From assembly GCA_017882715.1 (NCBI GenBank), contig JADGOY010000013.1:1-42259 (forward strand): a stretch of DNA of 42,259 nucleotides. The letters are read 5' to 3'. The position numbers were made by a program, and so were the translations under genes. Within the stretch, counting starts at the first letter, position 1. Every line of letters begins with the position of its first letter. Shown here one piece after another: positions 33,425 to 39,374 of the stretch. The stretch comes from Nakamurella sp. GTDB lineage: Bacteria; Actinomycetota; Actinomycetes; Mycobacteriales; Nakamurellaceae. The notes beneath the pieces were generated by a model that had not been told where the DNA came from, searched no databases, and was given only the letters and a program-made list of their open reading frames with translations.

Positions 33425-33648
33425 GTGATCGTGCCGGTGCCGGTGCCGGTGCCGGTGGCGGTGCTGATGCCCAGGCCGTGGACCGGGGTGAGAACGCCGA
33501 TCCGAACGACCCGGATGCACCGACGCCGGAGCGACTGCGCGCGGAGATCCGGGACGATCGCCGCGCCGAGCGCTACCTGATACGGGCGGGGCTGATCGCT
33601 GCGCTGGTCGTGGCGATCGCGTTGTGGTACCGGGCCCGCTACGGGTGA
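33421..33648 (+). CDS. 75-residue C-terminally anchored membrane protein
   Basis: The last gene of the four-gene operon, starting at GTG 33421 inside the GT2 stop (GTGA). The product has an Ala/Gly-rich start encoded by four GTGCCG hexamers (33431-33454), an acidic and then charged helix (TPERLRAEIRDDRRAERYLI) and one hydrophobic span (about 53-70; AGLIAALVVAIALWY) at the C-terminus. The bulk is therefore cytoplasmic. I do not recognise a family; a companion subunit of the glycosyltransferase is the obvious guess from the coupling. Hexamer copy changes would stay in frame. Confidence 0.75.
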   Translation: MSDRAGAGAGAGGGADAQAVDRGENADPNDPDAPTPERLRAEIRDDRRAERYLIRAGLIAALVVAIALWYRARYG

Positions 33649-33691
33649 CGGTGCGGTAACCCGGCGCGCGTCGTCAGGACCGTGTGATGCC

Positions 33692-33719
33692 GTCCCGGCC
33701 GTCCAACGCAGGCCGGGAC
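33692..33719. terminator. Bidirectional hairpin terminator
   Basis: GTCCCGGCC-GTCCAACGCA-GGCCGGGAC is a perfect nine-base-pair stem in the gap between the small membrane protein gene and the convergent DivIVA-like gene. It can serve both strands. Confidence 0.75.
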
Positions 33720-33733
33720 TCTCCCGACCGGGC

Positions 33734-34633
33734 TCAGTCGGTGATGGACGTGCCCACCGGCCGGTCGACCTGTGAGGGCGAACGTCCGGGAGAACGCGGC
33801 GGCGGGATCGTCGGCGCGTCCGCAGCGCCTTGCCGACGACGATCCGGCCCGGCGACTGCCGGTCGACCGGCCACCGTGACCGACCGACCGCTCACCCGTT
33901 GGTTGCGGCGTGTTCGACGGGCGTTGTTTCCCGACGAGATCCCGGCCGCTGCCGCCCCCGGCACGGCACTATTGGCTGCCTGAGCGGCGATGGGATGGGC
34001 CCGGCCGTACTGCTCCGAGAGGTGATCCAGCATGCCTTCGAGGAACTTCTCCATCTGGATGCGGGTCGCGTCCCGCAATGTCCGCAGGTAAGCGGTCTGC
34101 CCGTCGAGTTCTTCCTGCGCGATCTCCGCCGACAGGGTGAGCTCTGCGACTCGCTCTTCGTTCTCCCGCTCGAGGGCGGCAACCCGGCGCAACGCATCTT
34201 CGTAGACCGCGCGTGACTTGCTCTCGGTTTCCTGTTCCAGCACGGTCGCGTTGCGCCGCGTGGTGTCGTACAGCTCCTGCGCCTCGGCCATCACCCGGGC
34301 GCTGTAGTCGTCGGCGTACGTGATGGTGTTGTCTGCGGTGACCTGCGCAGTCGTCAGGACCGTGACCGCCTGCTCGACCTCGCTGGATTGGCTGTCCCGG
34401 TCGACGCGCTCACGCAGCTGCTGGATCTCCGCGCGGGCGTCGGCCAGTGCCTGTTCCGTGTCGGTCAACTGGGCATTCAGCCGGTCGACGGCGGCGGCTG
34501 AACGGGACAGGAATTCGTCGACCTCGGCGGCCTCGTACCCGCTCTTGCCGAAGCCCTTGGAGGTCGCGAACGTCGCCGTGGTCAGCTCCGCGCCGGTGAT
34601 TCCGCCCGGAACCCCAGAAGTCACGTCGGTCAT
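33734..34633 (-). CDS. DivIVA/Wag31-like coiled-coil protein
   Basis: A 299-residue protein. A short N-terminal DivIVA-type segment (FATSKGFGKSGYEAAEVDEFL) is followed by coiled coil (about 50-215) rich in Glu, Ala, Arg and Gln, and a basic, Pro/Gly/Ala-rich tail of about 80 residues. In actinobacteria DivIVA/Wag31 proteins mark poles and septa and direct peptidoglycan growth. The tail is longer and more basic than in Wag31, so this is likely a paralog. GGGAG lies six bases before the ATG at 34633, which I prefer over the ATG at 34639. Its position next to a glycan synthase operon may be meaningful. Confidence 0.8.
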   Translation of the reverse strand: MTDVTSGVPGGITGAELTTATFATSKGFGKSGYEAAEVDEFLSRSAAAVDRLNAQLTDTEQALADARAEIQQLRERVDRDSQSSEVEQAVTVLTTAQVTADNTITYADDYSARVMAEAQELYDTTRRNATVLEQETESKSRAVYEDALRRVAALERENEERVAELTLSAEIAQEELDGQTAYLRTLRDATRIQMEKFLEGMLDHLSEQYGRAHPIAAQAANSAVPGAAAAGISSGNNARRTRRNQRVSGRSVTVAGRPAVAGPDRRRQGAADAPTIPPPRSPGRSPSQVDRPVGTSITD

Positions 34634-34736
34634 CGCCATCTCCCTGTCGTCTGACAACACTCGGAACCATCTCGCCGACCGCAGCACAGACCATTGGCCA
34701 CTGCTGTGTCCGGCCAGCTGCCGAACACGCCGATCA

Positions 34737-35855
34737 TCAAGCCTCGCCGAACTCCTCGAACTTGATCTGCTCCTCCAAGACGCCGTCGGCCAGCAGCCGC
34801 TTGACGCTCGCTTCCACCATCGCGGGCGATCCGCAGACGAAGACGTCGTGGTCCGACCAATCGCCCTGGTCGGCGGCCACCTCGCCGATCAACCCCTGTG
34901 GCCCGTTCCAACGAGTGTCATCGGAGATGGCCGTGACCACCGACAGCCAGCCGTACCGGTTGTCGAGTGCGGCCAGAGCGTCGCGGTCATAGGCTTCCCG
35001 CACGCTGCGCGCCCCGAAGAACAGGTGTGTGCGCCGCCTCCCGGTGCCGGCGAGTTCGGCGATCATCGCCTTCATCGGTGCCAGACCGGTGCTCCCGGCC
35101 ACCATGAGCAGGGGCCGATCCGACGCCGGTTGGAGTGTCATCCGCCCGAAAGGCGGTCCGAGGCGGAGCCTGTCGCCACGCTGGCAGACGCGCACCAGCG
35201 CGGTGGACACCGGCCCACCGGGGATCAGCCGAGCGTGCAACTCGATGTCCACGCCGCCGGGGGCATTCGCCGGCGTGAAGAATCGCCACTCTCTCGGGCG
35301 CGCGAGTGATGGCTCGACGGCCAATGATTGACCGGCCAAGTACGGCACCGGCGTCTGAGTGCGCACGGTGAGCACCGCGATGTCGAACGTGCGGTGGTCC
35401 ACGTCGAGGATCTCCGCGTCCCAGAAGGCGGGCTCGGATGCGGCCACTTTCTCGGCGGCACCCGACATCGCACCGGCGACGATCCGGTAGGCCGCGGCCC
35501 AGTCGGCGCCCAGTTTGTCCGTCCAGCCTGCTCCGCTGAAATGACGAAGGGTCGCCAGCAGCGCCTCGCCGACCGCTGGGTAATGCGCTGTCAGCGTCCC
35601 GAATTTCCGGTGATCTCGGCCCAGATCCTCCAGGTAGGGCACGAGTTGCCCGGCGTTGTCGACGTCGGTGACGATGCGAACGAGCGCGCCGACCAGCCGG
35701 TCGCGTTGCTTGGTCATCCCCGGCGGGAACATGTCCCGGGTTTCTGGATAACGCAGGAACAAGTAGCTGTAGAAATACAGCGCGACCTCGTCGCCGCCGT
35801 GCGCGGCGACGGCAGCGAAGTTCTCCTTCAGCGCGGCAGTATCGATGTCCGTCAT
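34737..35855 (-). CDS. Flavohemoprotein-like globin-reductase (possible type II)
   Basis: A 372-residue fusion of a globin domain (about 1-135) and a ferredoxin-reductase-like FAD/NAD domain. Haem-site residues are Tyr29 (FYSYLF, B10), Gln50 (E7 region) and proximal His82 (GRDHRKFG). The reductase has a changed FAD stretch, REWRFFTPANAP, in place of the usual RxYS motif. The NAD site VAGSTGLAPMKAMI and the end VFVCGSPAMVEAS follow. Canonical enzymes turn NO into nitrate; divergence in the FAD stretch and overall sequence suggests the type II class known from mycobacteria, with other electron partners. The ATG at 35855 would overlap the stop of the intact form of the upstream truncated globin gene. 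Confidence 0.88.
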   Translation of the reverse strand: MTDIDTAALKENFAAVAAHGGDEVALYFYSYLFLRYPETRDMFPPGMTKQRDRLVGALVRIVTDVDNAGQLVPYLEDLGRDHRKFGTLTAHYPAVGEALLATLRHFSGAGWTDKLGADWAAAYRIVAGAMSGAAEKVAASEPAFWDAEILDVDHRTFDIAVLTVRTQTPVPYLAGQSLAVEPSLARPREWRFFTPANAPGGVDIELHARLIPGGPVSTALVRVCQRGDRLRLGPPFGRMTLQPASDRPLLMVAGSTGLAPMKAMIAELAGTGRRRTHLFFGARSVREAYDRDALAALDNRYGWLSVVTAISDDTRWNGPQGLIGEVAADQGDWSDHDVFVCGSPAMVEASVKRLLADGVLEEQIKFEEFGEA

Positions 35856-35874
35856 GGCGCCCGTCCTCGGGCCG

Positions 35875-36234
35875 TCACGATGGAGAGCCGCAACGGAGCC
35901 AGCGCGCCGAGCACGGTGCGGATGGTGCTGTCGTCGCCCCCGTTTCGACCAGGGTGGCGTTCAGGTGGCTCACCACCCGGTCGAATGCCTCGTTGGTGAT
36001 CTCCAGGCTGTGGTGCGCCCGCGCCATGTCCCGGCCGGTGTACTTCTGCGGGCCACCTGTAGCGGCCGACAGTATGTCGACCTGATGACGCTTGAGGGTG
36101 ACCATGTCGACGACGGCGAAATAGGGCGCGAGCGACGGATCGGCGTGGATGCGATCGTAGAAGTCGTCGACCGCCGACCGGAGCCCGGTCTCCGCGCCGA
36201 CACAGCTGTAGGCAGAGGCCGTCGAATCAGACAC
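35875..36234 (-). CDS. glbN: Truncated haemoglobin, group 1 (trHbN-like), C-terminal frameshift
   Basis: A 119-residue 2-on-2 globin. B10 Tyr26 (VDDFYDR), the AxxYFAxVDM segment, KRHQVDILSAATGGPQKYTG and the proximal His74 (ARAHHSLEI) are as in trHbN, which binds O2 and detoxifies NO. After LNATLVETG the sequence turns into TTAPSAPCSARW, unlike any globin. One base added to the C5 run at 35937-35941 (plus strand) restores GGDDSTIRTVLGALAPLR, the expected H helix, and a stop overlapping the flavohemoprotein ATG. So the gene is frameshifted, by mutation, slippage or sequencing error. The GTG at 36234 has GGGGAG seven bases upstream. Confidence 0.85.
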   Translation of the reverse strand: MSDSTASAYSCVGAETGLRSAVDDFYDRIHADPSLAPYFAVVDMVTLKRHQVDILSAATGGPQKYTGRDMARAHHSLEITNEAFDRVVSHLNATLVETGATTAPSAPCSARWLRCGSPS

Positions 36235-36694
36235 AAACCGGCTCCCCCCAGACGTGGTAGTTGCTCTAGGGAAGCGTAGCGCCACGGTCCGTCAGGAACC
36301 AAAGGCAGGTATCCCGTTCGGCGTGATCGAAGCCGACAATGTGGGTCGATTTGGCAGCGGGCGTGACTCGGCGTGATCGTAAATGGGTTTCGGGACGCTT
36401 TGGTGGCCCTGCTGCCCGCGGTGACTGTCGATGCGTCGACTGGTGTTCGACTGTGCTTGGTCACGGCCGTCGTCGGTGACGCCGGTCGTCGGTGACGCCG
36501 GGCGGGGGAAGAGGCCGGTGCGCTGTTGGCGATGCGGGGGCGGGGGTGATCCTGGGTTGCGCCGAGATCGAGCTGTTGATCGGCGAGCAAGCCCGAGGCA
36601 CAGGCGGGGGAAGGCGCCGTTCGTCGTGCCGTGACCGGCGTCGTTCTGAAATGCTGCGCCCAGGGGATTGCGCCCACGCCGCGACCAGACAAGG
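36235..36694. repeat. Long intergenic region with a 16-bp tandem duplication
   Basis: No gene is supported between the globin and the next protein. GTCGTCGGTGACGCCG is perfectly duplicated at 36469-36484 and 36485-36500. The stretch GGTCGATTTGGCAGCG at about 36350 also occurs (GTGGTCGATTTGGCAGCG) inside the HNH nuclease gene near 39705, which hints that this spacer may hold a scrap of a DUF222-type element. Confidence 0.5.
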
Positions 36695-36708
36695 GTGACG
36701 TACGTCAC
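36695..36708. promoter_or_regulatory. Perfect CRP/FNR-like palindrome GTGACGTACGTCAC
   Basis: GTGACGTACGTCAC is a perfect 14-base palindrome fitting the GTGA-N6-TCAC pattern of CRP/FNR-family sites. It lies 74 bases before the start of the ABM-type protein gene and upstream of the divergent globin operon (start 36234). A cAMP, NO or redox-responsive regulator is the natural reader. Confidence 0.65.
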
Positions 36709-36781
36709 AAGTGATCGAAGGCGCGGCCGGTGCATCCCGCCGACGCCTCCAACTGCTCACGCTCGTCCCCGAGGAGGCAGC

Positions 36782-37390
36782 ATGTTTATCCAGGTCATCC
36801 AGGGCAAGGTCGCCGATGCCGCGGGCCTGCAGGCGGTGATGGACCGATGGGTGGACGAATTGCAGCCCGGGGCGGAGGGCTGGCTGGGTTCCACCGGCGG
36901 GTTCACCGATGATGGAATGTTCGTCTCCACTGTGCGTTTCGCATCGCAGGATGCCGCCCGCCGCAACAGCCAGCGGCCGGAGCAGGGCGCGTGGTGGGCC
37001 GAGGCCGAGAAGTGTTTCGACGGACCGGTCACATTCTTCGACTGTCCGCAGGTGGACATCTGGATGCAGGGCGGCTCCGATCGCGCGGGGTTTGTGCAGG
37101 TCATGGAGGGCCACACCTCGGACGCCGACCGCATGCGGGAACTGATGCAGCGGTACACGGACGAAATGCACCGGATGCGGCCGGACATCATCGGTGCCAC
37201 GGTTGCCCTGCACGGCGACGGTGCCTTCGTGCAGACGGTGTACTTCACCTCCGAAGAGGAGGCCAGGGCCCACGAGAATGTGCCGCCGCCGCCGGAGATG
37301 GTGCAGGCGATGGAGCAGGAACAGAGCCTGATGGACGACGTCACGTATCTGGATCTGCACCAGCCGTGGTTGGTCTCGCCCCGCGGTTGA
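36782..37390 (+). CDS. Duplicated dimeric alpha/beta-barrel (ABM-like) protein of unknown role
   Basis: A 202-residue protein made of two similar halves: FIQVIQGKVADAAGLQAVMD with WLGSTGGFTDDGMFVSTVRF (about 2-95), and FVQVMEGHTSDADRMRELMQ with IGATVALHGDGAFVQTVYF (about 100-200). Each has the beta-alpha-beta-beta-alpha-beta pattern of antibiotic-biosynthesis-monooxygenase/dimeric alpha-beta barrel domains, so one chain should form a pseudo-dimer. Relatives degrade small aromatics or haem; no cofactor residue can be assigned here. GAGGAGG sits four bases before the ATG at 36782. The perfect GTGACGTACGTCAC site upstream and the nearby globins hint at a stress- or redox-linked role, which is inference. 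Confidence 0.75.
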   Translation: MFIQVIQGKVADAAGLQAVMDRWVDELQPGAEGWLGSTGGFTDDGMFVSTVRFASQDAARRNSQRPEQGAWWAEAEKCFDGPVTFFDCPQVDIWMQGGSDRAGFVQVMEGHTSDADRMRELMQRYTDEMHRMRPDIIGATVALHGDGAFVQTVYFTSEEEARAHENVPPPPEMVQAMEQEQSLMDDVTYLDLHQPWLVSPRG

Positions 37391-37452
37391 CCTCGTCGTG
37401 CCGCCCGTCGACAAGAGACCGGGCTGCCGGATTATTCGGTGAACGCGGCCGG

Positions 37453-37665
37453 GTGCCGCAGTCCCATCCCTTGTGGCTGGACCTTGACGAGGTCTGGCAG
37501 GCGATCGACGCGCGGCGGCTCAGCTTGACCGATGCACTGGAGCAGTTGTCCGACAATGAATGGCGACAACCGTCACTGTGTCGCGGGTGGACGGTGCGGG
37601 ATTGCACACGTCACGGCGGGATTGCACACCTCACGATGCCGCGGTGGGCGCCGGGACGCCGGTAG
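37453..37665 (+). pseudogene. Maleylpyruvate isomerase-family N-terminal fragment
   Basis: The frame reads LDLDEVWQAIDARRLSLTDA then LSDNEWRQPSLCRGWTVRD, the standard opening of mycothiol-dependent maleylpyruvate-isomerase-family (DinB-fold) proteins, and IAHLTMPR, part of the metal site. Between VRD and HLT a 20-base near-perfect tandem duplication (37596-37615, 37616-37635, one mismatch) inserts extra residues. The frame stops after about 70 codons, so two thirds of the protein are missing. A fragment with the missing later part lies at 22130-22402. Confidence 0.6.
37596..37635. repeat. 20-bp tandem duplication
   Basis: GCGGGATTGCACACSTCACG occurs twice head to tail with one difference (G or C at position 15). 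It lies inside the maleylpyruvate isomerase-family fragment and changes its frame. Confidence 0.85.
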
Positions 37666-37778
37666 TCGCTGTGATCCGGGGTCGTCCTGGTGCCAGTCGC
37701 CAACACCCAGTGATCGCGGACCGGTCCAACGCAGGCTGTCGCCCTGGGCAACCTCCAGTTGACGCATCCACCGGTTGG

Positions 37779-38993
37779 CTATGTCGTTGCCGCCAGCTCC
37801 TTTTCCAATGGGGTTCGGAATTTGGGGATTACCCGCACGCCAGCCAGCCATTCGGCGAGCCGCGCCGCCTCGGATGCGACCGCGGAGGTCGGCGCCGACC
37901 CGATGTCCTCGAGAAGACGCCAGGCCACCTGGCCGTCGGGGCGCTGTGCCCAACCACCGACGATCCGGCCGTCGCACCAGACGGTGGGACCGATGTTGCC
38001 GGTTCCGTCGAACAGAGCACGGCGGTATTCCGGGCTGATGTACCAGTCTCGGCCGGACCAGCCCATGGGCGTCGGGTCCAGGGCGGGAAGTAGGGCGACC
38101 CACGGTTCCGGTGCGTGGACGGGTTCGGTGTCGTTGCCGAGCAGCAGACCGATCTCGCCGTCAAGATCGACTTCAACGGTGTCGTTCGAGGCGACCGCCC
38201 GGCGGGTGTCCCGGAGGTTCCATCCGGTCCACCAGGCGATGTCGGCCATGGTCCCCGGTCCGAAGCAGGCGAGCCAGCGTCGGACAAGTTCTGCCCTCGC
38301 GGCGTCGGCGGACAGCTTCGGAGGTCCGTCCGGGAGCCATGTCTCGATGGGTGACCATTTGTATTGGCTGCCGATCCATCCTCCACCGGGTCGGCCGCGG
38401 ACGATCTTTCCCTCGGCCGATAGCAGGTTCAGGACTCGGGTAGTGATGTTGGCCGGCCCGCCGTAGGCCTTGCCTTCCGCGTAGGTGATTTGCGTGCGCA
38501 GACGAGGCTCAGCACGGGAGAGTTCCGCTCCGGTCGCCTCGGCGAGCTCACGCAACAGGCGAAGGACCGATTCGTCGAGTTCGGTCAGCCACACAGCGGG
38601 ATCGGGGGTGGCGGCAGCGAGATCCTTGACCAGGGCGCGGCGCAGACGCGCAGCCACGGCGTCGCTCGACGAGTGTTGGACCACGGACGCGGATGTCGTC
38701 GGTACGACGAACATCGTGCGCCTCATGCCGAGCATCCGGATCAGCGTCCGGTCTTTGTACAACGCGTCCGAGAGGTCGTTCGGGTGCATCGGTTCCGCGC
38801 GGGCCGCAGCCGAGAGGTAGACCGAAGCTGGGTCGGTCGCGTGCAGGGCGACAAGATCGTCGGCTAGTTCGGCCGGGGTGATCCCGTGAGCCTTGGCGGC
38901 GAGATGGTGACGGAGGCCAATCCGGGCGCGCCTTTCTCCAAGGCTGATAGTGCGCGAAACTCCCTTCGGTGACGCGCCTTTCGTCGGTGCCAT
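37779..38993 (-). CDS. Winged-helix DNA-binding domain protein (HTH_42 type)
   Basis: A 404-residue protein of the winged helix DNA-binding domain family (HTH_42/DUF1006-like), common in actinobacteria. Typical pieces are LGERRARIGLRHHLAA, VALHATDPASVYLSAAAR, DRTLIRMLGMRRTMFVVP, WTGWNLRDTRRA and LPALDPTPMGWSGRDWY. The family includes the E. coli glycosylase YcaQ, but the QxR/QxD-type active site of that enzyme is not obvious here, so enzymatic activity is uncertain. GAGAGG sits seven bases before the ATG at 38993. The frame is open far upstream through repeats, which I do not regard as coding. It is near a nuclease and mobile DNA. Confidence 0.82.
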   Translation of the reverse strand: MAPTKGASPKGVSRTISLGERRARIGLRHHLAAKAHGITPAELADDLVALHATDPASVYLSAAARAEPMHPNDLSDALYKDRTLIRMLGMRRTMFVVPTTSASVVQHSSSDAVAARLRRALVKDLAAATPDPAVWLTELDESVLRLLRELAEATGAELSRAEPRLRTQITYAEGKAYGGPANITTRVLNLLSAEGKIVRGRPGGGWIGSQYKWSPIETWLPDGPPKLSADAARAELVRRWLACFGPGTMADIAWWTGWNLRDTRRAVASNDTVEVDLDGEIGLLLGNDTEPVHAPEPWVALLPALDPTPMGWSGRDWYISPEYRRALFDGTGNIGPTVWCDGRIVGGWAQRPDGQVAWRLLEDIGSAPTSAVASEAARLAEWLAGVRVIPKFRTPLEKELAATT

Positions 38994-39073
38994 CGGTTGT
39001 CCTCTCGGTGCCTGGCTACTGTGAGCATTGCATTTCGGTGCGTGTCGTGCCGATGGATGTGATGCCGCTGCAG

Positions 39074-39124
39074 GCCGTCTGACGTCGTTTGCCGTCTGAC
39101 GTCGTTTGCCGTCTGACGTCGTTT
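39074..39124. repeat. 17-bp tandem repeat, three perfect copies
   Basis: GCCGTCTGACGTCGTTT is repeated three times without gaps (39074-39090, 39091-39107, 39108-39124). Each unit holds the palindrome GACGTC. The rest of the 381-base gap 38994-39374 between the winged-helix gene and the HNH nuclease gene shows no gene that I can support. Confidence 0.9.
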
Positions 39125-39374
39125 GCCGCTTGCCATTGTTGCCCTTGGCTTTCCGGGCGCCAGTCGGATCCTTTGCGCAGTCGGTCAACGCGCCCAGGTG
39201 CCGATACCTGGTGGCAGCCGCTCTGCTCTTGGGTCTGGACGCCCCCAGGATCGTAGCCAGCGACTGCGAAGTCGGCCTCCTGCTCAGTCACCAGCGCCAC
39301 CTTCCGGGCAGGCCGCTGAATCCTCCGACCATCGGCTATGGCGGGCGGTGCGGCAATCGAGCGGCGGGCTCCCA

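Noticed and set aside
39074-39124. Three 17-base repeats as a minimal CRISPR or iteron origin
   Set aside because: Units are directly adjacent without spacers, and no replication initiator gene is nearby; simple tandem duplication explains them.
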